From: JAICIG01 sp035532215
GTDB lineage: Bacteria > Planctomycetota > Planctomycetia > Pirellulales > JAICIG01
Length of the DNA stretch: 64,000 bases
Reading direction: 5' to 3'
NCBI GenBank assembly: GCA_035532215.1
Contig: DATKRK010000359.1
Location: 18,734-82,733, forward strand
Positions 25,999 through 34,896 of the stretch are shown here, one piece after another. Under the pieces are notes generated by a model, which saw only the letters and a program-made list of their open reading frames with translations, did not search any database and had not been told where the DNA came from. The position numbers and the translations under genes are program-made. Position 1 is the first letter of the stretch, and the number at the start of each line of letters is the position of its first letter.

Positions 25999-27120
25999 TC
26001 AACGCGCGGCAGGAGGCGTTTCGATCCAGCGCCGCTCACTATACGATTCTAGCACGGCGTCGGCGATTTGCTGGGCATTCAGCCCGTCATAAAAGCTTGG
26101 CACGGCGTCGCGGCCCTCGACGATGGCCGAAACGAACTCCCAAACCAGGTCGTAGCGAAACACGGTCGCGGGCTTGCCTTCGCGGGGATTCCGCGGGCTG
26201 TCGGCCGGCTTGAGGAATTCCTCGGGCACGTTCTCGGGCGCCAGGTCATGACCGGTGCGGCCGACGAGAATCGTATTCGGTTCGTGCAGCCGATAGACGG
26301 CCGACCCCTCTGAGCCGTTGATCTCCGCCCACTCGTGACCGAAGCCATCGCGATGATAGCCCTTGGCCAGCGTCGTCCCTTCCCAGACGCCGGTGGCGCC
26401 GCATTCGAACTCGCCGATCAAGCTCGACCAATCGTCGACGTTCGACGCTTCGCACGTCTTGCCGTCCACCGTTTTGGTGCGCGGGGCGAACCGGGCTACG
26501 GCCCCGCAGACCTGCTTCAGCGGGCCGAGCAGGTCGATGGCGAAATCGAGCCGGTGGATGGTCATGTCGAACAAGTCGCCAGCCCCGGCCAGATGCTGGT
26601 ATTGGCGCCAGCCCCAACTCGTCTCGGGCCAATCCAGAAATCGTTGCGAGCGGAAGTGTCGCGGTTCGCCCAGCGCGCCGGTCGAGATCAGCCGCTTCAT
26701 GTAACGCATCGACGGGGCGAAGCGATAGGTAAAGGCCGTCATGTGCACGACGCCCTGGTCGCGCGCCGCCTCATACATTTCGCGAACCTCGCCGGCGTTC
26801 AGTCCCAGCGGCTTTTCGCACATCACGTGCTTTCCGCCGCGGGCGGCCGCCAGGGCGATCGGCTTGTGCGTAAAATTAGGCGTGGCGATGATCACGGCGT
26901 CGACGTCGGGATCGGCGCACAGGGCTTCGGCGTCGGTGGTGATTTTGTCGACGCCCCAGTCGCTGCGGCGCTTTTCGAGCAGCTTGGGATCGGCGTCGCA
27001 AACGGCAACCAATTCAGCCCGCGGATCGATCCGGATGCCGGGTACGTGGTGGTAATCGCTGACGGCGCCGGCGCCGATCATGGCAATCCGCACCGGAGGT
27101 TGTGAACGTTGAATGCCCAT
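25999..27120 (-). CDS. Gfo/Idh/MocA-family oxidoreductase
   Basis: Start at 27120 (MGIQRSQPPVRIAMIGAGAV), 373 aa; the frame continues to 27474 but without family similarity and overlapping the divergent gene. MIGAGAVSDYHH is the Rossmann NAD(P)-binding loop and MCEKPLGLN carries the EKP motif. A C-terminal substrate domain follows. The family oxidises or reduces sugars and inositols; planctomycetes hold dozens, and the substrate is not predictable. Confidence 0.88.
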   Translation of the reverse strand: MGIQRSQPPVRIAMIGAGAVSDYHHVPGIRIDPRAELVAVCDADPKLLEKRRSDWGVDKITTDAEALCADPDVDAVIIATPNFTHKPIALAAARGGKHVMCEKPLGLNAGEVREMYEAARDQGVVHMTAFTYRFAPSMRYMKRLISTGALGEPRHFRSQRFLDWPETSWGWRQYQHLAGAGDLFDMTIHRLDFAIDLLGPLKQVCGAVARFAPRTKTVDGKTCEASNVDDWSSLIGEFECGATGVWEGTTLAKGYHRDGFGHEWAEINGSEGSAVYRLHEPNTILVGRTGHDLAPENVPEEFLKPADSPRNPREGKPATVFRYDLVWEFVSAIVEGRDAVPSFYDGLNAQQIADAVLESYSERRWIETPPAAR

Positions 27121-27250
27121 AGTTTTTGCGTGAGGCCAGGCTTCGTCCAGTTGCAACCCAAAGCGTATGATGTTTGCGGTGAGATCACAAGGCCGCGGGC
27201 GGACGAATCGGCCCGACTGACGATAACGTAACGAGAGATTTGACGGTCGC

Positions 27251-28018
27251 ATGTGCCTGTTGGCCATCCATTTCCGTAGCTTTGCCGAGGCGCCGCTGGC
27301 AGCGGCCGCCAACCGGGAAGAATTCTTCAACCGGGCCTCGCTGCCGCCCCAATTAATTACAGCGGCCGCTCCCGGCGCGCCGCGCGTGTTGTGCGGCGTC
27401 GACGCCTTGGCCGGCGGAACCTGGCTAGGGGTCAACGAGCGGGGGCTGTTCGTGGCGGTCACGAATCGACCCAAGACGAGCGTGCCGCTGGCGCCGCGAT
27501 CGCGGGGCCAGTTGTGTCTCGACCTGCTCGCCTGCCGCAGCGCCGAGGAAGCCAGCCGCCGCGCCGTCGACGAACTTTCGACCGGCCGCTATGCAGGCGC
27601 GAATTACGTCTGCGTCGATTCGGCCTCGGGCAACGTGATCCACGCCGGCGACCAGATCGAACGCATCTCGCTCGAACCGGGCCTGCACTTGCTCGCCAAC
27701 GGCGACCTCGACGATCCGGGCGACTCGCGGTTGAACTTGGCGCGAGAGCTGTTCACTGCCCGCCCGTCCGGTACGGCTGTGGAATTCCTGGCCGCGGCCC
27801 AACAGGTTTGCGGGCACTACCTGCCGGGCGCCGGCCCAGGCCGGCCATCGATCGTGCTGCGCGCGGCCGATCGGGGAACCGTTTCGTCGACGCTCGTGTC
27901 GCTCGCCGCGGCCCCGGCGCTGGCCGTTTATCGATACGCCGCCGGCCCACCCGATCGAACGCCGTTCGAAGATTTTTCACCGCTGCTGCGTTCGCTTTGT
28001 GACGTTTCTGCGAAATAG
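27251..28018 (+). CDS. NRDE-family protein (TANGO2-like)
   Basis: 255 aa beginning MCLLAIHFRSF with the conserved Cys2. NREEFFNR (22-29) is a variant of the Asn-Arg-Asp-Glu motif that names the family. The rest (GGTWLGVNERGLFVAVTNR) matches the family core. Ntn-hydrolase-like fold; eukaryotic TANGO2 has been tied to heme and lipid handling. It is divergent from the Gfo/Idh/MocA gene with a 130-base gap. Confidence 0.85.
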   Translation: MCLLAIHFRSFAEAPLAAAANREEFFNRASLPPQLITAAAPGAPRVLCGVDALAGGTWLGVNERGLFVAVTNRPKTSVPLAPRSRGQLCLDLLACRSAEEASRRAVDELSTGRYAGANYVCVDSASGNVIHAGDQIERISLEPGLHLLANGDLDDPGDSRLNLARELFTARPSGTAVEFLAAAQQVCGHYLPGAGPGRPSIVLRAADRGTVSSTLVSLAAAPALAVYRYAAGPPDRTPFEDFSPLLRSLCDVSAK

Positions 28019-28339
28019 ACGAAACGCGGCGCCGTTCAAAATGCCTCAAATCGAAGCGGCTCCAACAGTGGGGGCGTTTTGACCTATCCTTATCGGGTCG
28101 AGTGCGTCGCTTCGCCCCGCTTTGGTCTGGCCGCCGACGCTGGACTAAGCAGGGAGGGCCGGGCGCCCTCGCCCGGCGGCGACGCAGGGAGGGCCGGGCG
28201 CCCTCGCCCGGCGGCGACGATTCTCCGGGCGGGGGCGCCCGGTGCTACATCGGTCGCGCCCGGAGCTACATCGGGGCGCCCGGAGCTACGTTCATTGAAT
28301 CATTCTGTCGCGACGGACTCGCCCTTGCCGAGGCGCCTG
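28019..28339. other. Repeat-rich spacer upstream of the acyltransferase gene
   Basis: About 320 bases. It is mostly tandem GC-rich repeats (28150-28290). The long frame through it (from 28079) comes from the repeats. Confidence 0.6.
28150..28290. repeat. Tandem GGAG-type repeats
   Basis: A 35-bp unit containing GGAGGGCCGGGCGCCCTCGC is perfectly duplicated (28150-28184, 28185-28219). About three imperfect ~20-bp units of the form CGCCCGGAGCTACATCGG follow (28236-28290). The core GGGCGCCCTCGCCC is palindromic. Relatives are at 45919-46011 and 56803-56859. Confidence 0.8.
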
Positions 28340-29509
28340 ATGGCTTCCGCTCTTGAACTTGCTCCCTCGCCAAACACGCCGTCGGCGCCGCACTCGCCCA
28401 ACGAGCGCTTCGTCACGCGGACAACGGTCGCCGAATTCGCCGCCTGGGAAGCGGCTTGGGAATTGCTCGCCGCGGCCTCGCCCAGTCCGATGCAGTCGTT
28501 CGCTTGGATCGAAGCCGCAGCGGCGACGACCGGCGCCGCCGGCAGATTGCGTTTGATCGGCCTGCAGGCGGGCGAACACTTGACCGCGGTGGCGCCGTTG
28601 GTGCAATTCCCCGGCGGCTGGGTTCGCCCGTGGGAATTGCTCAACCTGGCCAAGCTCTACGAGCCGGCCGATCTGGTCGCGGCCGACGCCGCGGCGCTCG
28701 AAGCGCTGGCCGGCGAATTGGCTCGCCGCGGCTTGCCGCTCTGCTTCGGCCGCTTGCCCGCCGTTTCGCCGACGATCGAAGCGATCCGCCGGGCGTACCG
28801 CCGCGGCTGGGTCGTCTGTCGGCCGCAGGCCAGCACGCCCTACATTCCGCTCGACGAGAGTTGGTCGGCGCCCGAAAGCAAAATTTCTTCGCGGCGCCGT
28901 TCCGACTTTCGCCGCTCGCAGCGGCACGCGGCCGAACTCGGGGAAACGTCGGCGGAGATTCTCTCGCCCGCCGCGGAAGACGTCGATCGGCTGCTCGATC
29001 TCGCCTTCGAGGTGGAAAGCCGCTCTTGGAAAGGCGAGCAGGGCACGGCGCTGGCTCGCGATGCCGCGCGCGGCGCCTTTTATTGCCGCTATGCACGGCA
29101 GGCCGCGAGCCGCGGCCAACTGCGGGTCGGCTTTCTGCGGATCGGCGAACTGGCGGCGGCTATGCAAATCAGCGTGGTTGCGTCCGAATCGCTGTGGGTG
29201 CTCAAAGTCGGCTACGATCCGCAATTTCAAAAGGCCAGCCCCGGCATTTTGTTGATGGTCGAACAAATCAAGCACGCCGTCGCCGAAGGACTGGCCAGCT
29301 ACGAACTGCTGGGCACGGTCGAGCCGTGGATTCAGGTCTGGACCGAGCACGAACGGAAGTGCGTTTCGCTGCGCGCCTACCCGGCGAACTTCCGCGGCCT
29401 GACCGCGCTGGCGAGCGACGCCGCTCGCAAGGCGATTCGAAATTGGAGCAACCGCACGTCATGCAAAGCCTCGCCAGCTACCTGCGCCGGACCGCCTCGA
29501 ACTACTTGA
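28340..29509 (+). CDS. GNAT-type acyltransferase, BioF2/CelD-like (Acetyltransf_6)
   Basis: Start taken at ATG 28340 (MASALELAPS), after the repeat block; 389 aa. The pattern WEAAWELLAAASPSPMQSFAWIEA near the N-terminus and the C-terminal SRRRSDFRRSQRHAAELGE...AFYCRYARQAASRGQL are typical of PF13480 proteins, often linked to exopolysaccharide or cell-envelope acylation. No membrane segment. The 3' end overlaps the next gene by 49 bases in another frame. Confidence 0.75.
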   Translation: MASALELAPSPNTPSAPHSPNERFVTRTTVAEFAAWEAAWELLAAASPSPMQSFAWIEAAAATTGAAGRLRLIGLQAGEHLTAVAPLVQFPGGWVRPWELLNLAKLYEPADLVAADAAALEALAGELARRGLPLCFGRLPAVSPTIEAIRRAYRRGWVVCRPQASTPYIPLDESWSAPESKISSRRRSDFRRSQRHAAELGETSAEILSPAAEDVDRLLDLAFEVESRSWKGEQGTALARDAARGAFYCRYARQAASRGQLRVGFLRIGELAAAMQISVVASESLWVLKVGYDPQFQKASPGILLMVEQIKHAVAEGLASYELLGTVEPWIQVWTEHERKCVSLRAYPANFRGLTALASDAARKAIRNWSNRTSCKASPATCAGPPRTT

Positions 29510-30318
29510 GCCCCTTGGCGGCCCGCGCCGCCCGCGCGTATATCGCCGGGCCGGAACTCGAAGACGCGCTTCGGGTCTCGCAACAACTCGCCGCGCGCGG
29601 TTTCACGGCCACGCTTGGCTTTTGGGACGGCCCGGACGACACGCCCCGCGGCGTGGCCGACTATTATTTGGCTGCTCTCGACGCGATTGAGGCCTCGAGG
29701 CTCGACGCCTACTTGTCGATCAAGCTGCCGGGCTTGCGCGGCTCGCAGACGCTCGTCGACGAAGTCTTGGCTCGCGCGAGAGAACATCGCATCCAAATCC
29801 ATTTCGACTCGCACGGGCCGGAAACCGCCGACGAAGCGTGGCAGGCGATCGTTCGCGCCTCGGCCGACCGCGAGTTGGCGCTGAGCGTCTCCGTGCCCGG
29901 CCGCTGGCGACGCAGCTTGGACGACGCAGAGGCGGCCATTGCTTACGGCGTGGCGGTGCGGGTGGTCAAAGGCCAATGGCCCGATTCCGAGTATCCAGAC
30001 CTCGACATGCGCGAAGGTTTTTTGAGCGTCATCGATCGCCTCGCCGGCCGCGCTCGGCACGTCGCCGTCGCCAGCCACGACGCACCGCTGGCCGCCGAAT
30101 CGGTGCGGCGGCTGCGAGCGGCGAACACCTCGAACGAACTGGAACTGCTCTACGGCCTGCCCGAGCGGCGCTCGCTACGTCAGGTGGAGCAAGACCGGAC
30201 GCCGGTGCGGTTCTATGTGCCCTACGGCAAAGCCTACCTCCCCTACGCCCTGGGCCAGGCCCGGCGAAATCCGCGTTTGATCTGGTGGATGCTGCGAGAC
30301 ACAGTGTTGAGAAGGTGA
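29461..30318 (+). CDS. Proline dehydrogenase family protein
   Basis: 285 aa from ATG 29461. FAD-linked oxidation of proline to pyrroline-5-carboxylate is the family reaction. Family features: KLPGLRGSQTLVDEVL, VRVVKGQW (strand with Lys/Arg for FAD), VAVASHDAPLA, LELLYGLPE and the C-terminal VRFYVPYGKAYLPYALGQARRNP, which matches the ProDH substrate helix. No P5C dehydrogenase is adjacent. The N-terminus lies inside the preceding gene, so the start could be slightly further in. Confidence 0.8.
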   Translation: MQSLASYLRRTASNYLSPLAARAARAYIAGPELEDALRVSQQLAARGFTATLGFWDGPDDTPRGVADYYLAALDAIEASRLDAYLSIKLPGLRGSQTLVDEVLARAREHRIQIHFDSHGPETADEAWQAIVRASADRELALSVSVPGRWRRSLDDAEAAIAYGVAVRVVKGQWPDSEYPDLDMREGFLSVIDRLAGRARHVAVASHDAPLAAESVRRLRAANTSNELELLYGLPERRSLRQVEQDRTPVRFYVPYGKAYLPYALGQARRNPRLIWWMLRDTVLRR

Positions 30319-30360
30319 AAGGGGGCAGCGCCTCGCGCTCCTTCGAAGTCGTTTTGACGA

Positions 30361-30437
30361 TCGGGTGGCTGGCGGCAGAGCGAAGCGATGCCCCGGCAAA
30401 CTGGGGCTTCGCCAAGGCTCAGCCGCCAGCCACCCGG
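30361..30437. repeat. 77-bp palindromic repeat, copy 1
   Basis: Begins TCGGGTGGCTGGCGGCAGAG and ends in the reverse complement of GGGTGGCTGGCGG. The centre GCCCCGGC...CTGGGGC forms a second stem. Copy 2 at 63758-63834 differs at only about three positions, and the weaker flanking similarity (CAGCGCCTC...AAGTCG) suggests an element of about 115 bp. Confidence 0.88.
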
Positions 30438-30485
30438 CCGTTTAGTAGATTTGATGACGTGCTGGCATAACAAGGAGAGCATCGC

Positions 30486-31220
30486 ATGCGACACGATGGA
30501 CGCCGGCAGGATGAACTGCGGCCGCTGAAGATCAAACGCCGCTATACGCGGGCGGCGCCGGGCAGCGTGCTGATCTCAGCGGGCCGCACGACCGTGCTCT
30601 GTACGGCCAGCGTCGAAGAGCAGGCGCCGCCCTGGATGAAAGGTCAAGGCCGCGGCTGGGTCACGGCCGAATACAACATGCTGCCCGGCAGCACCAGCCC
30701 GCGAAAGCCCCGCGAGCGCGGCGGCAAGGTCGACGGCCGCACGACCGAAATCCAGCGGCTGATCGGCCGCAGCCTGCGGGCCGTGGTCGATCTCGAAGCC
30801 CTCGGCGAACGGGCGATCACCGTCGATTGCGACGTGCTCGAAGCCGACGGCGGCACGCGCACCGCCAGCATCACCGGCGCCTTCGTGGCGCTAGCCGACG
30901 CGATCCACTCGATGAAAGGGCTGCTCGGCGATCGCCAGCCGCTCAAAGACAGCGTGGCCGCCGTCAGCGTCGGCCTGGTCGACGGCAAGGCCTTGCTCGA
31001 TCTCGACTATCACGAAGACTTCGCCGCCTCGGTCGACATGAACGTCGTGATGACCGGCGCCGGGCAATTCGTCGAAGTGCAAGGCACGGGCGAAGAGGCA
31101 ACCTTCAGCGAGCAGGAACTCACGGCGCTGGTGAAACTCGCCCGCGGCGGCATCCGCAAGCTCCAGCAATTCCAGCAGGCCTCGCTCGGCAAGCAATGGG
31201 CTTGGCCGGCGAAAGGGTAA
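30486..31220 (+). CDS. rph: Ribonuclease PH
   Basis: Phosphorolytic 3'-5' exoribonuclease that trims tRNA 3' ends. 244 aa. RHDGRRQDELRPLKIKRRYT at the N-terminus, VTAEYNMLPGST, GRTTEIQRLIGRSLRAVVDL and the C-terminal VEVQGTGEEATFSEQEL are RNase PH hallmarks. AAGGAGAG lies just upstream of the ATG. The usual partner rdgB is not adjacent. Confidence 0.95.
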   Translation: MRHDGRRQDELRPLKIKRRYTRAAPGSVLISAGRTTVLCTASVEEQAPPWMKGQGRGWVTAEYNMLPGSTSPRKPRERGGKVDGRTTEIQRLIGRSLRAVVDLEALGERAITVDCDVLEADGGTRTASITGAFVALADAIHSMKGLLGDRQPLKDSVAAVSVGLVDGKALLDLDYHEDFAASVDMNVVMTGAGQFVEVQGTGEEATFSEQELTALVKLARGGIRKLQQFQQASLGKQWAWPAKG

Positions 31221-31222
31221 CC

Positions 31223-31244
31223 TCCCTCTCCCTTTGGGAGAGGG
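31223..31244 (+). terminator. Hairpin after rph
   Basis: CCCTCTCCCTTTGGGAGAGGG, three bases after the rph stop, forms a stable stem-loop, but no T-run follows. The same sequence type lies at about 24799 and 51791. Confidence 0.5.
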
Positions 31245-31315
31245 CCGGGGTGAGGGCAAGACGCGCCCGCAGCCACCTTCACCCTCTGCTCGAGCGATTC
31301 ACGCGCGGCGGAGCA

Positions 31316-31822
31316 TCATAACCTACGCTCGGGCTGGTGCGGGCCTCCCTCCCCCAGCTCCAAAAAATACGCCTGATCGCAACGCGCCGACAAATGCTCC
31401 GGCTCGAACGGCCGGAAGCCGAACGACTCGTAAAGCTTAACCGCCGCGACCAGCGTCGCCGCGGTTTCCAGCTCGATCCGCCGAAAGCCAAGTTTCCTGG
31501 CCCGGTCGAGGGCCTGTTCCAGCAGCCGCTTGCCGAGCCCTTGTCCGCGGCAAGCCGATGCCAGGTACATCTTGCGCAATTCGCACCGCTTATCGTCGAT
31601 CGGCGAAATTCCGACGCTGCCGATGATCTGGCCGTCCCGATCGACCAGCACGTCGAACGAACCGCGGCGGCGGTGGTAGTTGGCCTCCAGGTCGTCCAAA
31701 TCGGCGTCGGTCGACGCCGGGTCGGGGGCCAAGCCGTGGTCGCAAAGGATCGTGAACACCAGGCGGCGCACCGCCGGGGCGTCGCCGTTGGTCGCGGGCC
31801 GGATTCGGAAGGTTTCTTCCAT
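31316..31822 (-). CDS. GNAT-family N-acetyltransferase
   Basis: 168 aa. FRIRPATNGDAPAVRRLVF is the GNAT N-terminal strand-helix. KMYLASACRGQGLGKRLLEQAL carries the acetyl-CoA loop R-G-Q-G-L-G, and AAVKLYESFGFRPFE the C-terminal motif. Substrate unknown. It is convergent with rph. Confidence 0.88.
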   Translation of the reverse strand: MEETFRIRPATNGDAPAVRRLVFTILCDHGLAPDPASTDADLDDLEANYHRRRGSFDVLVDRDGQIIGSVGISPIDDKRCELRKMYLASACRGQGLGKRLLEQALDRARKLGFRRIELETAATLVAAVKLYESFGFRPFEPEHLSARCDQAYFLELGEGGPHQPERRL

Positions 31823-31872
31823 CGCAGCAGCAAATTATAGCATGCCCGCGGCGACGACAGAGTAAACAAGTC

Positions 31873-31896
31873 GTGGGGCGGCCTTCCCAGGCCGTC
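31873..31896. repeat. Single arm of the GTGGGGCGGCCTTCC repeat
   Basis: GTGGGGCGGCCTTCCCAGGC matches one arm of the repeats at 21249 and 52872; no partner arm is nearby. Confidence 0.5.
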
Positions 31897-32029
31897 GCAG
31901 TCTTTCATGGTTCAGCAACCGGGCCGAACCGGCGAGCGGCGTCGGGTGTCAAAATTATACGATGGGGGCGCCTCTCCTGATTCGGCGCGCCCTGCGGCGC
32001 CTGCGATCCGCTGGCCGCAAGTAAAAGCG

Positions 32030-32058
32030 CTGACAGGACTTTCCGGGGCGTGTAGAAT
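32030..32058 (+). promoter_or_regulatory. Putative sigma-70 promoter for rsfS
   Basis: CTGACA (32030-32035), 17-bp spacer, TAGAAT (32053-32058), 39 bases before the rsfS start. Motif and spacing agree with a sigma-70 site. Confidence 0.5.
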
Positions 32059-32097
32059 GATTGCGGGCGCGCAATTCCTTGACATGAAAGGAACCTC

Positions 32098-32523
32098 GTG
32101 GCCATTTCCAGCATTGGTCAGCAATCGTCTGCGTCACAATCCGGTCGTTCTCTCGAACTCGCGCTGGCCGCAGCGCGGACCGCCGCCGAAAACCGCGGAC
32201 GCGACATCGTGGTGCTTGACATGCGCGAAGTGACCCCCGTGTTCGACTATTTCGTCCTGGCTACCGGCAGCAGTCGCCGCCAGTTGCACGCCATGAGCGA
32301 GGAGATCGATCACAAACTGGAAGACGAAATGGGCGACCATCGCCTGGGGCTGGAAGGCTACCAGCACAGCCGCTGGATTCTGCTCGATTACGGCGACGTG
32401 GTCGTGCATCTGTTCGAGCCCGAGGCCCGCGAGTATTACGGCCTGGAAGACCTCTGGTGCGAGGCTCGCCGCGTGCCGGTCGAGCTGCCGCCCGGCGCCG
32501 AAGGGCTGCACGTGGCGCCGTAA
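32098..32523 (+). CDS. rsfS: Ribosome silencing factor RsfS
   Basis: Binds ribosomal protein L14 and blocks subunit joining during starvation. 141 aa; GTG start at 32098 with AAAGGA nine bases upstream. Core motifs are KGxD-like NRGRDIVVLDMREVTPVFDY, FVLATGSSRRQLHAM, EGYQHSRWILLDYGDVVVHLF and REYYGLEDLW. Its usual neighbours nadD and obgE are absent. Confidence 0.95.
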   Translation: MAISSIGQQSSASQSGRSLELALAAARTAAENRGRDIVVLDMREVTPVFDYFVLATGSSRRQLHAMSEEIDHKLEDEMGDHRLGLEGYQHSRWILLDYGDVVVHLFEPEAREYYGLEDLWCEARRVPVELPPGAEGLHVAP

Positions 32524-32593
32524 CGGCGATTGGCTCTGTCTGGCAAACGTTGCGCGGCAGTAGCTCGAGCAATTGCCCCGATCGACGTCAGGA

Positions 32594-32726
32594 GATCACG
32601 AAAACGCGAAAGAGCGAAAGCACGAAAGGGAGTTCCCCTCGCGGGCGAAGCTGGCGGCAAGTATCTCAATCTATTTGACTTAACTCTGCTTTTTTCGCGT
32701 TTTCGTCATTTCGCGTTTTCGTGATC
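32594..32726. repeat. Imperfect inverted repeat of CGAAAACGCGAAA units
   Basis: GATCACGAAAACGCGAAAGA (from 32594) to 32630 is an imperfect inverted counterpart of 32691-32726, which ends GCGTTTTCGTGATC. About 60 bases separate the arms. This is the main content of the 355-base rsfS-argS gap; no gene is seen there. Confidence 0.7.
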
Positions 32727-32878
32727 TGCATTCCGTTCGGAAATCCTCGTTTTGTCTTGCCGTTGCGTGGCGTCGCCCCTCTGTCCCTTTTGCGTTCGGC
32801 GCTTTATCTTCGCAGTGAACCGGATCGGCCATTGCCGATCTTGTAAGAAACGCCGCAACGTCGAAGGTCCCCACCTGC

Positions 32879-34873
32879 ATGAATATTCTTGCCGCATTGC
32901 GCAGCCGATTTAGCTCGGCGCTCACGCCCTTGGCCCAGAAAGCCGGTCTCTCCGAGGAGGAAATCGCCGAACTAGCCGCGATGGTCCGCCCGAGCCAGGA
33001 TCCGAAATTCGGCGATTACCAGGCCAACTTCGCCATGCCGCTGGGCAAAAAGCTCGGCCGGGCGCCGCGCGACGTGGCGACCGAGTTGCTCGCCCGGCTG
33101 AAGCTCGACGACCTGTGCCAGCCGCCCGAGATTGCCGGGCCGGGTTTTGTCAACTTGCGGCTCAAAGACGAGCGATTGACCGAGTTGCTGGTTGCCGCCG
33201 TCGTCGACGAGCGCCTCGGCGTCGAGCCGGCCGCGAAGCCGAAGACCTACGTCGTCGACTTTTCGGCCCCCAACGTGGCCAAGCCGATGCACGTCGGCCA
33301 TATCCGCTCGACGGTGATCGGCGACAGCCTCTATCGTACGCTCAAGTTCGCCGGCCATCGCGTGATTGGCGACAATCACATCGGTGATTGGGGCACGCAG
33401 TTCGGCATGATCATCTACGGCTTCCGTCATTTCCGCGACGAGGCCGCTTACCGCGCCAGCCCGGTCGACGAACTGGCCCGGTTGTACCGGCTGGTCAATC
33501 AACTGGTCGAATATCACGCAGGTCGCGAGAAGCTAGCTCAGCTTTTGGAAAAAGTCGTCGGCGACGAAGCGGCCCTCGAACGCCAGTCGTCGCAGGCCGC
33601 CGCTGGCGACCCGCAGGCCGAAAAGAAAGCCGCCAAGGCGCTCAAAAAGCTCGAAGCCGATGTGTCGCAATCGCGCCGGGAATTGAAAGAGCTGCAGGCC
33701 AAGCAGGCGGCGATCGAAGGCGATCCGCAACTGTCGAAGCTGGCCGCGGAGCATCGTGAGATTGGCGCCGAGGTGCTCGCCGAGACGGCCAAGCTGCACT
33801 CGGGCGACGAAGAAAACCTGCGGTTGTGGCGCGAGTTCATGCCGCCCTGCCTGGAGGCGATCGAGCAGGTCTATCGCCGGCTGAACGTTAAGTTCGACGT
33901 GGCCCTCGGCGAAAGCTTTTATCACGACCGGCTGGCCGCCGTGGTCAACGACCTCGTCAAGCGCGGCATCGCCCGCGAAAGCGACGGCGCGGTGTGCGTG
34001 TTTTTCGAGGACAGCGACGTACCGATGATCGTGCAGAAGCGCGACGGCGCCTTTTTATACGCCACGACCGATCTGGCCACGATCCAGTACCGCATGGAAA
34101 CCTGGTCGCCCGACGCGATCCTGTACGTGGTCGACCATCGCCAGAGCGACCATTTCAAAATGCTCTTCGCCGCCGCGCGAAAGTGGGGCTGCGATCAGAT
34201 CGAGTTTCAACACATCAGCTTCGGCACGGTGCTGGGTAAGGACAAAAAGCCGTACAAGACCCGCTCGGGCGACACGGTCGGCCTGATGGGGCTGCTCGAC
34301 GAAGCAGTGACCCGAGCGGGCCAAGTCGTGGCTGAAAATGACGATGCGAAACCCGACGGGGCAGAGCTTTCGCCCGAGACTCGCTGTGAGATCGCGGAAC
34401 GGGTCGGCATCGCCGCCTTGAAATACGCCGATTTGTCGCAAAACCGCACCAGCGATTATGAGTTCAGCTACGACAAGATGCTGGCCATGAACGGCAACAC
34501 GGCCACGTACATGCAATACGCCTACGCCCGCGTGCGCAGCATCTTTCGCAAAGGTGCGGTCGACGTCGACGCGTTGCGCGCCAGCGGCGCGGCAATCACG
34601 CTCGGCGCCCCGGCCGAACGCGGGCTGGCCTTGGCGGTCCAGCGTTTCTCCGAAGCCTTGGAATTCACACTGGCCGACTATCGCCCCAACCAGCTCACCA
34701 GCTACCTGTTCGACCTAGCCAACGCCTATTCGACGTTTTTCGAGCAATGCCCGGTGCTGAAGGCCGACACGCCCGCGCTTCGCAACAGCCGGCTGTTGCT
34801 CTGCGACCTGACCGCCCGCACGCTGAAACAAGGGCTGGCGCTGTTGGGCATCGAGGTGGTCGAGAAGATGTAG
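32879..34873 (+). CDS. argS: Arginyl-tRNA synthetase with internal coiled-coil insertion
   Basis: 664 aa against about 560-590 for most bacterial ArgS. DYQANFAMPLGKKLG belongs to the N-terminal Add1 domain. SAPNVAKPMHVGHIRST contains the HIGH motif (HVGH, 138-141). KKPYKTRSGDTVGL replaces KMSKS, as usual in ArgS. LSQNRTSDYEFSYDKML and the DALR anticodon-binding C-terminus are present. Residues ~225-310 are an added Lys/Glu/Ala-rich stretch predicted as coiled coil, which explains the extra length. Single gene. Confidence 0.95.
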   Translation: MNILAALRSRFSSALTPLAQKAGLSEEEIAELAAMVRPSQDPKFGDYQANFAMPLGKKLGRAPRDVATELLARLKLDDLCQPPEIAGPGFVNLRLKDERLTELLVAAVVDERLGVEPAAKPKTYVVDFSAPNVAKPMHVGHIRSTVIGDSLYRTLKFAGHRVIGDNHIGDWGTQFGMIIYGFRHFRDEAAYRASPVDELARLYRLVNQLVEYHAGREKLAQLLEKVVGDEAALERQSSQAAAGDPQAEKKAAKALKKLEADVSQSRRELKELQAKQAAIEGDPQLSKLAAEHREIGAEVLAETAKLHSGDEENLRLWREFMPPCLEAIEQVYRRLNVKFDVALGESFYHDRLAAVVNDLVKRGIARESDGAVCVFFEDSDVPMIVQKRDGAFLYATTDLATIQYRMETWSPDAILYVVDHRQSDHFKMLFAAARKWGCDQIEFQHISFGTVLGKDKKPYKTRSGDTVGLMGLLDEAVTRAGQVVAENDDAKPDGAELSPETRCEIAERVGIAALKYADLSQNRTSDYEFSYDKMLAMNGNTATYMQYAYARVRSIFRKGAVDVDALRASGAAITLGAPAERGLALAVQRFSEALEFTLADYRPNQLTSYLFDLANAYSTFFEQCPVLKADTPALRNSRLLLCDLTARTLKQGLALLGIEVVEKM

Positions 34874-34896
34874 GGCTCCTGTAAGGGGGTGTCGCG

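Noticed and set aside
28150..28290. Tandem repeats considered as a CRISPR array
   Set aside because: Units are directly adjacent with no unique spacers, and the sequence belongs to the dispersed GGAG palindrome family.
32524..32878. Possible T-box or attenuator upstream of argS
   Set aside because: The structure seen is a dispersed low-complexity inverted repeat; there is no T-box core or terminator next to the start.
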